Shown piece after piece: positions 48,560-61,034 of a DNA stretch of 64,000 nucleotides. The DNA is taken from positions 67,656,014 through 67,720,013 of the forward strand of contig NC_133063.1 of the NCBI RefSeq assembly GCF_048771995.1. Reading direction: 5' to 3'. Each line of letters begins with the position of its first letter. Positions within the stretch are counted from its first letter, which is position 1. Below the pieces are notes generated by a model, which was not told the DNA's origin, made no database searches, and saw nothing but the letters and a program-made list of their open reading frames with translations. The position numbers were made by a program, and so were the translations under genes. This DNA is from Taeniopygia guttata. Its lineage: Eukaryota > Chordata > Aves > Passeriformes > Estrildidae.

Positions 48560-48908
48560 GCCTGACTTCTATCCTCCCTTTTATGAAAACAGCATAGATC
48601 CTGAAAAACTGGTCTCCACACTGTCAGTTGCCTCCACACTAAAACAGCAAGAATTTGACAGTATTCCTCCACCTCCATACAATGAAAGCAGTGCAGAGTT
48701 TGTCAGTGAAACAAATGAGCAGGAAGAGCCACCACCATACACATTATCTCTGGAGCAGCAGCAAACAGCTGGCCATGACCCAAATCCCAGAAGCGGGTTA
48801 AATTCTCATATATTCATGCAAGAAATAATTTGCCAGCAGGACACAGATTTCCAGAGGATCTCAGGAAGAGCAACACCTGTCAAAACAAGAGAGACAAGCA
48901 GCCAGTAA
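48560..48908 (+). CDS. TMEM252: TMEM252, coding exon 2
   Basis: This exon completes TMEM252 with residues 91-206 and the TAA stop at 48906-48908; the joined frame is 621 nt without a break. The exon opens with PDFYPPFYEN, the strongly conserved start of the cytosolic tail (PDFYPPAYEE in human). Three PPxY motifs are present: PPFY at 96-99, PPPY at 128-131 and PPPY at 148-151. Such motifs bind WW domains, for example of NEDD4-family ubiquitin ligases, so trafficking or turnover control through them is a reasonable inference. After residue 155 the tail is polar and poorly conserved. Total length (206 aa) is longer than the human protein (170 aa), mostly in this tail. The gene lies convergent with PGM5, as in human. 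Confidence 0.94.
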
Positions 48909-49395
48909 AATCCTGCATCTGCAAAGCAGGGAAGAGTGGAAGAAGACTTGTGTCAGTGATTCCTAATGGTATCACTACTTAAGGTGAAATTGCACAGTAA
49001 AAATATTGATCATTTGTGACTTAGAGTGGAGTGGGAGGGGATATGTAAAAATGTTAAGTATTTCAAATTAGAATAAATCTCCAGAGAGATAGAAATGCTC
49101 AGGCTGTGTCTGGTAGAAGTCATAATCTGGCAATAGGAGCTTCTTATCCTGCAAGATAAATGAAGCATCATGGTGTTATCAATCTTGACTTGTGCTTCAT
49201 AAGAAGTTTCAGAAGAAAGCTCTCATTTTTGGTTTTAAGGCATTACCTTAGCTTTTCTTTGAAATTTGCAGATTATTTGTTGCAACTGATTGTTTCTGTA
49301 TTGTACACCTTTCAAGTTATTTGTTTTATATGGGGGTAAAAATAACTGCTATTTTACAAGTGAATTCATGAATAAATTTTGTATTTAAAACAAAT
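48909..49395 (+). terminator. TMEM252: TMEM252 3' UTR and polyadenylation signal
   Basis: An AATAAA at 49371-49376 lies 463 bp past the stop and is followed about 20 bp later by a T/G-rich stretch (GCCTTGTATTTTC). Cleavage is predicted near 49390. Confidence 0.7.
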
Positions 49396-49854
49396 GCCTT
49401 GTATTTTCTTATATAATACAAGGTGCCCATGATTGAGGATAAGGGCACAATAAAATACACCACCTAGCTGCCAAACCGAGAGCTCTGGTTGTGCTTACAT
49501 CTCCTCAGAGGGAACTATCAATTGCAGGAGGAAAAATCATCTCTGATTCCTCTGAGCCAGTTCTAAGAGCGGTGGCTTCTGTCACAACTTACTCAAGACT
49601 GTGGGAACTGAAAAAGGGACCCTGTACTCTGTTTCTGACACAAGTGGCTTCATAATTACACAATGAACACCAGCAAAAGGACAGGCTTGGACTCATCCTT
49701 CTTCTGTTATATATATCCTTCCTCCCACAAAATCACTGAGGCATATTTGCATCTAGGCCACTATCATCTATAATTCCAGATTGCAAGAAAAAGTTCATGA
49801 GGGTTCACTCAGATTTGAACTTGTAATATTTACTTAGGAGGGAACTTTTTCCTT

Positions 49855-50010
49855 TCTGGGTTGGAAGGTTTGGACTGGAGAAGATCATTTAGTCCGAGGC
49901 CCTGTAACGAGCAGGAACATCTTCAATTAGATCAGATTGGTCAGAGCACTGTTCAACCCAACCTTGAATATTTCAAGGAATGGGGCAACCTGTTCCTGGT
50001 TTTGTTACAG
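49855..50010 (-). mobile_element. CR1 LINE 3' fragment
   Basis: The reverse-complemented CR1 tail is recognisable: 'GGGTTGGAAGGTTTGGACTG', 'AAGATCATTTAGTCCGAGGC' and 'GGAATGGGGCAACCTGTTCC'. It is short and diverged. Confidence 0.75.
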
Positions 50011-50626
50011 ACCAGTGAGACAGAAAAGCTATCACAGTTTCCAGATGTTCATGTACTGTAAGACTACAAGTTAAGCATTTCAGCTGTACATGCAAGACAT
50101 GGTGGTAGCCATGGCTAAGGCCAGGGAATTGACAGTTGCATCAGTTTTGTCTTTCAAAGAATTTCATTCTTTATGGGAAGAACATACAATTCTTCAGCTG
50201 CTGTAAGTAGAAAGGAAAGAAGAATAAAAAGGGGTGGACAAGCTACAGAGGAAGAAAACCCTTTCAGGACAAGTTTGGGATGAGAAATATAGTAACGTAC
50301 CCAGAGAGAGAAAAAAAGAGTCCCTGAATGAAACAAAAAATAAAAATATTTTTCAAAGTGCCTGAAAAGCAGCACACCACAGAGAACAATAAAAATCAGA
50401 GGAACACAACATATTATTTAGAAAACAGTTAAAGAGAGGATCTGCTTAAGTGACCTCGTTACGGCCTTACCTCCTAGCATTACCATATCCATCCCCCAAA
50501 TCTCTTGCTTCTTTACTTCAGAGTCCCAGATTCTGAAGTTAGCCAGCATTGTACAAGTATTAGTGCAGGCAACAATCACAGCAGGTAAGACTGATTAACC
50601 AGGAGATATCCCTCTGCATGTTTAGC

Positions 50627-50652
50627 TTTTTTTTTTTTTCTTTTTTTTTTTT
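50627..50652. repeat. T-rich homopolymer tract
   Basis: Two T runs of 13 or more bases, separated by one C. Confidence 0.9.
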
Positions 50653-51624
50653 CTGTGGAAATCTAACTTTTCCACTAGGTGATATTAAAGCAAGACCAAG
50701 AGAGTGGAAAATGGCTGGGACTACAGCTCTGGGTCATACTAAGAGCGACTATTGCAGGGGTACTACTGAAGTTTGCTCTTGGAGTGGTTTGCTATAGGAA
50801 ATGCATTCAGAGCATTTCCATATATATTTATGAACAACCAGGAAGTTCTTTCCTTTTTCCCAATTCCACAATAGTCCTGCAGTGCCCCTTTTCAGCACCA
50901 GCCCTTTGCAGATGTTGTGAGGTCATAATTGATCCAGAAATGTGAAACTAAGGATAACGGTATCTTCAACCTGCAGTATGCAATGAAGTATTTGATACAA
51001 AAAAGTTACTGAGATAGGGAGAATATCAATGTTAATACCTAATATTTTCATACAAATTGGTTTTAAGTTTCTCTTTTCAGCTAATCATTATGAACTTAAT
51101 GCAAAATGGCATGGGCAATGAACTCAAAAATGTCAACAATATTAAGGCAGCAAAAGGCTTTAAACAGTTTTTGCTTTTGATCATACTTAATAGCATGAAT
51201 TTATCTTTGCCAAGAGTAGCAGCTGGAAATTTTAATTGACATTAAAATAAATTTTCTTTGGGCTGAAGGATATGAGCTGGACAAACTGAAGCTTCAGAAC
51301 AGAATGGATTCAATCCACTGACAAACAACCTCCTGACACTGGTGACTGAGAAGCCAATCTTGGCACCCACAACACCAGAAGAAATGTGTGGGCATGTGAA
51401 AGTTTTTGCTGCAGGGATCATGAGATGGTGAATGCAGAAATTTGAGAGGAGGGAGAATAGCAAAGAGTGGAACCAAAGTTTGCAGAGCAAACTTTAAGAT
51501 CTTTAGAGTTGCTTAAAAGAGTCACATGGGTTCTGGCCCTGGAGAAAAGATGAGTGTAAGACAGCTGTTTAATTTTCAAGGTCACCACTTTTAAGCTCAA
51601 GGAATCATTTAACCTGATACGCAG

Positions 51625-51813
51625 AGTTCAAACAACAGGAGCAGAAGACCTACATGGATGGCCAGAGAGCTCCTGACTAAACTCAAATATAAACAGGAAA
51701 TGTATGGTAAGTGGAAGCAGAGACTGCTGAATTAGGGGGAATGCAGAGCCCTGTACAATCATGCAGGGATGAGATGAGGAAAGCCAAAGCGCACCTAGAG
51801 TTGAATGAGGTGA
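51625..51813 (+). mobile_element. CR1 LINE, left part (split by ERVL LTR)
   Basis: This is CR1 ORF2 sequence: 'TGCAGGGATGAGATGAGGAA', 'GCCAAAGCGCACCTAGAGTT' and 'GAATGAGGTGA'. It breaks at 51813 and resumes at 52519 with 'GAAATGTGAGGGTAATGGGG'. Confidence 0.75.
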
Positions 51814-52513
51814 TGTTGTGGCTTAAGACCAGCTGGAAATTAGGCTCCTAAAAGCCACTTCCCTTCCCCCCACCCCCCCACAGTGAGAAAGAGATAAAAA
51901 GGGTTGAGACATTATGGGTTGAGACAACAATTTACTGGAAAAATAGTAATAAGATAAGGAAAACAAACAGTTAACAGCAACAATACAATACTAATAATAA
52001 CAATATATAAAAGAGGGTGATTACCTGCCAAAAATGCTTATGGAAGTCCAACTATCCCATTGGACTTCTATGGTCATTACCATGGCCAGCAGCTGAGACA
52101 AAGGAATAAAATGGTGGCTGTTACTGCATCCCTGGTGGCCATATGGCTTTTCCAAAAACACAGGAGAAAAGGCTGGACATTACCATAGCCTGTGAGGGGG
52201 GGGTTTTGTCCCACATCTGAGACAATGGAAAACAATGATGGATAAACTCCCGAGCCAGTCTGCATGGCTCTGCTCAGACCACATCGACTGCACCACTCTG
52301 TTTGGCACTTTGCTTTCACAGGTAAAGAAGGAACAAAAATGTCTGTCCTGCCATTCTGCTTTTTCTTCTACCCAAAGCCATGCCCGCCAGTTATGTGACT
52401 AGTATAGAATAAATCATCTGTACACATCCATACAGCTCCAGCCTTCTAGACCTTCCCATACCTCCATCCCATCAAATGCCAAAAATAACTCTGTATGGGT
52501 TGAAACTAGGACA
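51814..52513 (-). mobile_element. ERVL-type solo LTR
   Basis: The segment reads TGTTGTGGCTTAAGACCAGC at its left and GGTTGAAACTAGGACA at its right. That is the reverse complement of the avian ERVL LTR pattern. Flanks GGTGA (51809-51813) and GATGA (52514-52518) fit a 5-bp target duplication with one mismatch. Length is 700 bp, and no internal region remains. Minus-strand open frame 52077-52319 lies within it and is not a gene. Confidence 0.78.
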
Positions 52514-53880
52514 GATGAGAAATGTGAGGGTAATGGGGAAAGTTTCTACAACTACATGAGTTGAAAGAGGGCATAGGCTGAGGTGCTCAATGCCTTCTTT
52601 GCCTCCACCTTTACTGGTAAAAGCAGCCTTCAGGAACTTTAGGCCTTTGAGACTAGAGGAAAAACATGGAGCAAGGAAGACTTACCTTGGATGGAGCAAA
52701 AAAAAAATGTCAGGAAGTACTTGAAAAAACAGGACATACACACATTCATGCATTGATTTAGGATTGCATGCACAGAGCTGAAGAAACTGAGTTGTGCTAT
52801 TGCAAGTTACCCTCTATTGCCTTTGAAAGATTGTGGGTGATGGGAACTGGCCCCTGAGGTAAGAGAGCAAATATCACTCCTGTCCCTGAAAGAAGGAGGA
52901 TCCAGAGAGTTATAGGCTGGTCAGCCTCACTTTAGTTCCCGGGGAGGTGATGGAATAGCCAATGCTAGAAACCCTTGCCAAAGACAAGGACAAAGAAGTA
53001 ATTAGGATCAGGAAGGATTTATGAAAGGTAAATTGTGCTTAACCAACTTGACAACCTTCTACAATATTGAAGTTCACAAAGGGAAGTCCTGCCCTTGTGG
53101 ATGAACAAACCCAGACACCAACACATGCTGGAGCCAGTGGGCTGCAAAACAGCTACACAGAGAAGGATCCGGGGGTCACGTGCTTAACAAAAAGTCAACT
53201 CACCAGCAACTCACCTGCACAGCAAAGACAGTGATTGACATCCTGAGCTGCACCAGGAAAAACAGCAGGAGCAGCTGGAGAAATGAGATCCTTTCCATCT
53301 GTTCAACACTGGTAGAGTTAAGATACATCTGGAGTGCTGGGTCCAGGTCCGAGCTTCCCAAGCACAAAACAGACATGGACATTCCAGAGTACCTCCAGCA
53401 AAGGACCGTAAAGAAAAAGGGACTGGAAAATTTGTCACATGATGATACACTGAGAGAGTTGGGAGTGCTTAGTCTGGAGAAGGCTCTTGAAGGATCTTAC
53501 TGATTTCTAGAAATATTTGGTGGGGAGAAAAGAATTGTATGGACCAAGGCTCTTCTCAGTGACAAGATGAGGCAATGGGCACAAACTGGATGGTGTGAAA
53601 TTCCATCTGAATACTCCAGAAGGTTTTGCTATTCGGTTTTAGGTTTTGGCCTTTTTTTTTTTTTTTTTTTTTTTTGCCACTATGGAAGCAGTCAATCACT
53701 TGTACAGTTTGCCCAGAGAAGTTCTGGCATTTCAGCCTTTGGAGATAATTAAAACCAATTACAGATGGTCCTGGGCAGCCTCCTCTACCTGACTCTGCTG
53801 TGAGCTGGGACACAGTTGATTTTAGTCCTGATGAACTAGATGGCCCCTTCCAACCTTGAATATTCTGTGATCCTGTGTTT
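52514..53880 (+). mobile_element. CR1 LINE, right part with 3' end
   Basis: The CR1 resumes after the LTR. It includes 'AATGCCTTCTTTGCCTCCAC', 'CAGGAAGGATTTATGAAAGG', 'TTTGCCCAGAGAAGTTCTGG' and the end 'CCCTTCCAACCTTGAATATT' followed by CTGTGATCCTGTG. Internal deletions are evident (for example near 53085), and a 26-base T run (53652-53677) sits inside it. The open frame 53180-53503 is decayed CR1 sequence. Confidence 0.88.
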
Positions 53881-56663
53881 CAGGTGAGTAGTACATTGCC
53901 TTCCAAACTTCTTTGAACACAGAGAAAATATGAGGGTTTAGGAAACAGAATGATCCAAATAAATGTTAATGCAATCACAGCTGAATAATACAGGAATCTT
54001 GCAATTTCCAGACTTGAGGAAGTTGCTAATTAAACAATAGCACAAAAGGGTGTGGGTCTCTGTCACAGTGCCTAGACACTGATAAGATGAACAGTATTAA
54101 TAATAATTTTCTCTCTAATAAATGTATGGTCTGGTTTTAGGAGCTCTGTATCTTTCTGTAAGTTCATATAACTTGCTTTTTTCCACCCATTAATCTCTCA
54201 CATTAATAATGAAAAGATCTCAAGCACACTCCCATGAGACTGTGGCTACAGTCCTCCCTCACACACATCAGATAAAAAGAGCTGTACTTGAGCCTTAAAA
54301 AGTTTTATTCATCTTCTTGCAGAGAAAAGCAGTTAACTGGTGGAAAATAAGTAACATTTTATCAGTATCACACATCACCATAAAAAAAGGGATGGTGAGT
54401 GGATTTCAGGTTAGGCTACTTCTGCAAGTCTGCTGTTTGACAGCTATTCAAAACCAGACTCAAACAACCCCTTTTCTCACACAGTCCTTTTCTGCATTTC
54501 CCTACACAGGCACAACTAATGTTTCTCCAGCCCAAGACAAAGTCAATACAGAGATTTTAAAACATGCCCTTTGTTTATGATGACTGCCTTCATGAAAGTA
54601 GACTGCCATCTACTGCAGCTCTAGTGACAGCTTTCTGATAAAAGCACAAATATTCTTCAGTCTTCATCTGTTTTTGAGTCTTCCCACTGCATCCTGAAAG
54701 ACACCGGGCTTCAATATATTTTACTTTTCAAACTGCATTCTCATTTCAAAAAAAACTGGCAAATGAGATGCTCCACATTATAAACAGCTAGTTCACTATA
54801 TGATCAAAAATAATTTCATTGTTAGAGAATGTGTAAGAGATTTTAGAAATTTTAGTGGACTGACTCTCAGAATGTTCTTTCCCTCAACCCGGTACTTTGA
54901 ACTGTCATAATCCAGAATATGTCTGTGCTTGACCCTGTGTGATCTACTAGTTAGGAGCTTATTATCCTGCACCTAGAGAAGTTTAATCCCTATAAATATA
55001 AAATATTATATAAACAAGGTTTCTGTGAAGATAAGTGCTCTCACATTATAAAGTGGATGTCTAAACTGTGTGAGCATGTCATGGTCATATAAAAGAAAAA
55101 TCTTTATAAAAAGAACTAAAGTCTTATAATCTCTTTTGGTTTATGGCAACACTTAATGGTGAGGTAGGAGAACATACCTCATTTGTTTAGAGTCAATTAA
55201 GTAATAATGTAATTATAATAAAGGCAACTTTATTAGGATGCTTGAAAGTGCAGGGTGTCTTGTCCACAATTATTAAGACAGATATACAGCATTACTCTTT
55301 ATTATATACTAAGTGCTATAGCCATTTTCTGACAGAAGTGTTGAAAGAAATTTAAACAATTTCCTTTGCTGCAATATTATATAAATTGTACTAAAATTTG
55401 ACAACCACAATGAATTGAAATACACTGCAAAGAGGCAAACTGCACAAAGCCATCTTGACGAATGATAACAAGTGATCACACCGTTTCCAAGGAAGCAAAG
55501 CCTTCAGGCAAATCACATGCATAAAGTGTTTGTGTTCTTTTTCAGAGCACAGTATTATAGCTAGAACTGCTGTATCATTTCACAGGCAGAAAAATGCTGA
55601 TGTCCATATCCCCAACAGCCTTCTCAGATCTATGCCGGGAACATCTCTTGCATTCTCCAAATTTTTATTGAGTGATTCACTGTTACCAAGAATCTAATAG
55701 AAACCACATTCACAGAGGGTGAATCAGACTAGTATTTCTATTCAACTGACTAGGGTTTAATTCCCTCTCACTCACTTGCTTGGTGGTAAGTGAAGCATGA
55801 GTATTCCAAAGACTTAAAAAACTTATGTAACTCCTTAAAAATTTGGTGAACTTGAAGAGATTATCTTTCAAACACAGTAAGCACCAGTATCATCTCCTGA
55901 CATAAGGATTCTTACAGAAGACAGTCAGATCCCATACCCGACATATTGCTGGAAGGACAAAATCAGCTTCATAGAACAAAGACCTCCTTTTGGAGGAAAA
56001 CAACCAAAGAGTCAAAAAGTAAGGAAAATCTAAAGGCACAAGTCACATTGATATGTTTTAAAAGCAGGGGTAAAAAAGTATGGAATAACCCCACCTTTGG
56101 ACACAAGTGTAAGTGTGTATACAACACTGCTGTCAGCGTGCATCTGTGAGCAACAGGAGAGGCCTGAGAGGAGGCATGGAGTCAGGGGAGGAAATACACC
56201 CCGGCAAAGCTTAGTACATGGCCCTGTGACTCAGACAGGCTCTGTACACCTTTTCAGAAACCTACCAGAAGGTGACAAGAATCCCAAACAATACTCACCA
56301 AGCATGTCTTTGCTTTGCAACACCTCCCTGTCACCCCCTTACTGAAATTTCTCCAACTTTTATCACAGAATTCAAAACCAAGCAGTTGTCATTTTCAGCT
56401 AATTACTGACAACATTTGAACATTAAGGCCTCTTTCTTTGATTATACTGTTACCAGAAATTATGATACTGCAGGTAAAACAAGTCAATACACTATTGCAT
56501 TTGGAGATCAATGCAAATGATTACGCTTAATGTTATATTGAATTTTCCTTCCCACCCAACTTTTAAAATCATACAAGGCACAAATGGCTAACAAGTTTTA
56601 ACAAGGCTCTGTCTCTTCCTTGCCGTTCCTCTTTTGGCCCTGGTTTAACAATCTTCTGTGGCT
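53881..56663 (-). other. PGM5: Probable PGM5 3' UTR / downstream region
   Basis: This unrecognised AT-rich sequence lies downstream of the PGM5 stop in the gene's own direction. Minus-strand AATAAA signals lie at 55664-55669 (1.0 kb from the stop), near 55226 and 55297, and at 54304-54309 (2.4 kb). The true 3' end cannot be chosen from sequence. No other gene is visible here. Confidence 0.4.
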
Positions 56664-56753
56664 TCAAGTGATGACAGTGGGTCCCTTTCGTCCTGTCCTC
56701 TCATGAATCTGAGATATTTTCAGTGCAATTGCTATAAGAGGACTCAGCACAGC
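56664..56753 (-). CDS. PGM5: PGM5, last coding exon (C-terminal 29 aa)
   Basis: This is the terminal coding exon of phosphoglucomutase-like protein 5 (aciculin), a member of the alpha-D-phosphohexomutase family. PGM5 has little or no mutase activity and acts at focal adhesions and adherens-type junctions of muscle. Read on the minus strand it encodes AVLSPLIAIALKISQIHERT followed by GRKGPTVIT and a TGA stop. That is the highly conserved PGM1/PGM5 C-terminus, ERTGR-x-x-PTVIT. The 3' acceptor TCTTTAG precedes the first codon (phase 0), as expected for this exon boundary. PGM1 ends in a very similar way, but the LIAIALKISQIHERTGR form and the neighbouring TMEM252 point to PGM5. The preceding exon is not found in the 7.2 kb to the right, so it lies outside the window. 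Confidence 0.92.
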   Translation of the reverse strand, partial: AVLSPLIAIALKISQIHERTGRKGPTVIT

Positions 56754-59700
56754 CTAAAGATGAAGAAATACATTGAATTACATAAAATAGAAATATCAAA
56801 AGACATCTTACATTTGTAAATTCTTCTTTTAACTGCACAATTATACAATAATAATAGTAAACAACAATATAAAAAACGGATACAGTCTATTGATGTTATA
56901 CTTGACACAATGAAGTATCATGCTTAGCATATGTTTTGTGAAGTGTTATGTTGAGTACACCTAAGCTGTGCAGAAAAGAGAAACAGTAAATATATGCTGT
57001 ACTGATCACTCTCTGTGTAACAGGAAATGTGGAGCTCTTTGAAATCTGCAGGACAAAACAACCCAGAAATATCAGAGGTAGACTTGTTTCTTTTCTGAAG
57101 AGGGGAAGCCAAACAGATATTTTCTTCCTAAGTACACTTAATATGTGAAGCTTAGGGTCAAAAGGTACTGTAACAACTAACTACCTTAACAGAATTCACA
57201 GAAGTGTGTTTTGACTAATACCACATGCAACTGTATTAATAGGATAAATTCCAAAAGAACAGCATGAACTTTCAAGTTTGAGGCTGTAGACATTATTAAA
57301 TAGCCATTTATAGGCCTGAATGGGAGAGCACAGATGACAGCTATGATAGTACGACATGAAAATCAAACAAAACACAATTTTTAAAGTGGCAACTAGATCT
57401 TCTTTCAGTTAGTTACATGATTCACAAAGATAAAATGGCAGAACTGAGTTTTGTGTGAAAACTTTCTTCTCAGAGACTCATATATTTAGTTACCAAACTA
57501 ATTCTTTGATCCCTATAAATTTTCTACAGCTGTCCCTTTCAAATAAATTAATTCCAACTTCACATACATTAGGTTAGAGAATCAAATGACACAGAACAAT
57601 AATTCTGGAGAACTGAAATTTACAAATATCTTTTTTTATAAGCCTGTAAAATCAATACTTTGAATCTGTTTCAGCCACTTGACAGTTTCTGACAGGATAA
57701 GGTGTTTGCTTTATGTGTGCAGTCAGACAGTTAAATCAAAAAAGTGGAGAGACAAACTGTGCAAGCAGAGTCATGGAATAACACCATGAATGCCACTGGT
57801 GTCAAGTGAGTTTATGATTAAGCTCAGTTATGCACAAGTGTGAGCAGTCTGACATGTTATTGTTAAAAAAGCACCATATTTGTAGATATCTATCTACAGA
57901 ATAATCACTGAAACAGAACACAAGTCTATTAAAATCAAACATACTTAGAGAAGATTAATATGTAGAGCACAAATTCACATCTGTGAGCAAATGCTGCAAA
58001 AGTAAATATTAAAATGTGCCAAATTATAAGATCTGGATGAGATTAAAGCATTTGAAGTTCTCCAGCAATTCCCTAAGAAACCTCTTCCTTATTTAATCTA
58101 AAAAGTACAAGAAAAATTAAAAAGCAACTCTCCTCACCCTCTTTACTGGACTCCACTTTTTTAGGCAAAAAATGCACTCTGAATAAAAAAAAATTCACAA
58201 ATAACACTTTACACAATGCTGGAACAAAATACGGAATCAAATGAGTTTATGTGACACCCATTTACAAAACCAATTTAACTTGCCAAATGATTCAAATTAC
58301 TACTAAGTATTCTGCTTGTTGCAATCATGCTTCCCACCAGAGAAAGTCCTTTTTTAATTCTGCTTTCCACACTTCAATTTAATTTTTACGCTTTCTTCAT
58401 CCAAAATACGTAAAAAAGGCAAAAGTGCGTCATATATGGAATAGCAAGAACAGGACAGAATAACAAGATAGGACTACATATACCTTTTAAAAAATTCCTT
58501 TACCTCTGCCATGAATAATTTACATTTCAGTTGCAAGAGATAAATCTCAGCCAACAATCATTTATCACTAATACTCCTCTAGACAGACTTCTATATCTCA
58601 AGGAGATTTTTTAAAAAGTATTCTTTATTGGTTCTGTCTACCTGAGAAATCGTAAAACTTTACTATTGACATTTCAGCTCTAAGTGGCAATTGAAATTAC
58701 CCTGGATGTTAAATAGCTCATTTCTCTTGGCAACTCTTTAGGACATATGGCATATTAGCCTTTAGATAAAATATAAGGACTGAAAATTAACAGAACTGAC
58801 TTAAACAGAATCTTGCTTTAGTAATTACAGATAGAAGTTATATCTCTAAAAAAATAACTGGGAGGAATGATTACAAGAAAATAAATCAAGCAAGCAGATA
58901 TCCAACATCAGGCAAATACAGATTAAAAGCCTTTTCCTTGGACATAATCTGTACCAGAGATGTCAGACACGTATAATTCCTCTTGGATCATTAGCAATTT
59001 TTCTCTCTGTGATCTTACAAGAAAATTCCATATGATTTCCTCTCTTCTAATCAAGGTTGCCAATAAGATTTGTCCAATGATGTATCTGGTTTATCAAAAA
59101 GTTAGGAAGGACTGAAATGTACCTGCTTGCATGTTAATAAACTCAGCATGTGCCAGTACATCCTGCAGAACTTCTGCCGCAAGGGCTCAACACAAAGCTC
59201 AGCACAGTGTGCCTGCTTTGGCCTTCCATTCCAAAAAAACCCAGAAGTCTTTGGACAGGTTTATGCTACAGCCACCTGCCCTAAACAATCTCAGGGATGT
59301 GGTTCATTGTGAAACAAACTGAACTGACTGTAATATCCACAGCACTGGTGGTGTTGATTCAGTTGAGAAGAACACCTTCCACAAAAAAAAAGGAAAGCAA
59401 CCTCTCTAGTCTTGCGCACAGTCTGCCTGTTAATTCACATGGAATTACAATAAAGGTCAAGAAGCTGGTTGTTCTGCCTCTGGCAATAGAGGGCAGACAC
59501 GAGAGGTGAAATAAACAGAAGGAAAATGGAAACCAAGTGGAGCATGAAGACATCTATGTTCGCAAAAGATTACTTCTTTTCTAGTATATCCAAAGAGCTT
59601 TGAGGGAAGATCAGTTTTAACTATCAGATTAACTAATTCCCTTGATTCAAGGAATATTTGATAATTAGTGTCCCATGATTTATTTCCTTTGCAGTCCCAG

Positions 59701-59851
59701 AGGATTTAAAATTTTTTCACTCTATAGTGTGACTTTGAGAAGAATCTGAAGCTAAATTATCTGAATAACACAAACATGTTATAAGTCTCCACATTCCATG
59801 TGTCCTCTAAGAAAATCTTAGGAATTTTAACAGTAAAGGCAAAATTTTTAC

Positions 59852-60402
59852 TGTAGTTCAACTCCAGCCAGCAACTAAGTATCCTGAAGCTGCTCGCTCA
59901 CTTCCCTGACCCTGGCAGATTGGTAGAGAATTGGAAAAATGTAAAACCTGTGGACTGAGATAAGCACAGCTTAATAACGGAAATAAACTAAGATACAATA
60001 ACAAAATTAATAATAAAAGAAAAAAAGGGTGAGGAATAAAATTCAACCAAACTCCCACAAATTATGCATAATGTAGCACCCAGCACTCACTGACTGATGA
60101 TCAACCTGACCCTCACAGCGAACTCCCATATGGTTAATACACTGAACAAGGTGTTCTGTAGTGTGGAATATCCCTTTGGCCAGTTCAGGTCACCCATCAC
60201 AGCTATGGTCCCTCTCAGATTCTTGTGGACCTCCTCACTGAGAGAGCACAGGAGACTGAAAAGTCCTTGACATGGGTTAACTTTTACTTAGCAACAACTA
60301 CAACATCAGTGTGTTATCAGCACTATTCTCATACCCAATCCAAAATAGCACTCTACCACCTAGTAAGAAGAAAATTAATTCTAGCCAGATGAAACCAGAA
60401 CA
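59852..60402 (-). mobile_element. ERVL-type solo LTR in PGM5 intron
   Basis: Read on + it begins TGTAGTTCAACTCCAGCCAG and includes 'GCTGCTCGCTCACTTCCC', 'GGAATATCCCTTTGGCCAGT' and 'ACATCAGTGTGTTATCAGCA'. It ends 'TTAATTCTAGCCAGATGAAA' CCAGAACA. This is the reverse complement of the avian ERVL LTR. It is about 550 bp; no clear target duplication was read. Confidence 0.85.
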
Positions 60403-61034
60403 ATTTTATATATTTTTTTATGGACTGTACTGTATGTTCTGATACCTAACCAGAGTCTTGCTAAAAATCCCTCAGAAGTAAACAGAGAGGCAATAATTGT
60501 CTAGTAAACTGCTCTCGTGCTTAGTGTTGTATATGTCTTGACAGAACCATGTAGATTCCTTTCATTTTGTCCCAGTGAAGTGATATAGAACCCAGGACTT
60601 CTAGATTGCTCATTTCAGTTCCCTGCTCTTGGACCATCTCACACCATAAACAATCACTTTTTATAATGACTCACATATACAATGACATATAACAAAAGTT
60701 TTTCATATACCAAACAAGATCCATGTGCAAATCAGAGGGTTTTTCCCTCTGCTGCTCACTGTTCAATACTCATTTCAGAAATTCAGTGTTTGATGATCAA
60801 GATGTATTTTTACCCTTTTTTTTTTCATTTTTTCCCTTTGGAATTGGCTTGCCTTTTTCACTAAAAACACAAAGAAGCAACTCCTGCCTCAAAATCTTTG
60901 CTTGGCTGCTGCTAGTCTTATGATTAGCTAACTAGCACATTGTTTACTAATCTTCAGCAAAAGTAATTGCAGCATTTGTGCTTCACTGAATTCCATTTAA
61001 AGAGTACCCAATATAGACTGTACACTACTGAGGG

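Larger units (their letters stand above)
49396..51624. other. Intergenic stretch downstream of TMEM252
   Basis: No exon was recognised. It contains a minus-strand CR1 fragment (49855-50010) and a T-rich tract (50627-50652). Confidence 0.45.

Noticed and set aside
53180..53503. 107-codon + frame
   Set aside because: It is decayed CR1 ORF2 sequence.
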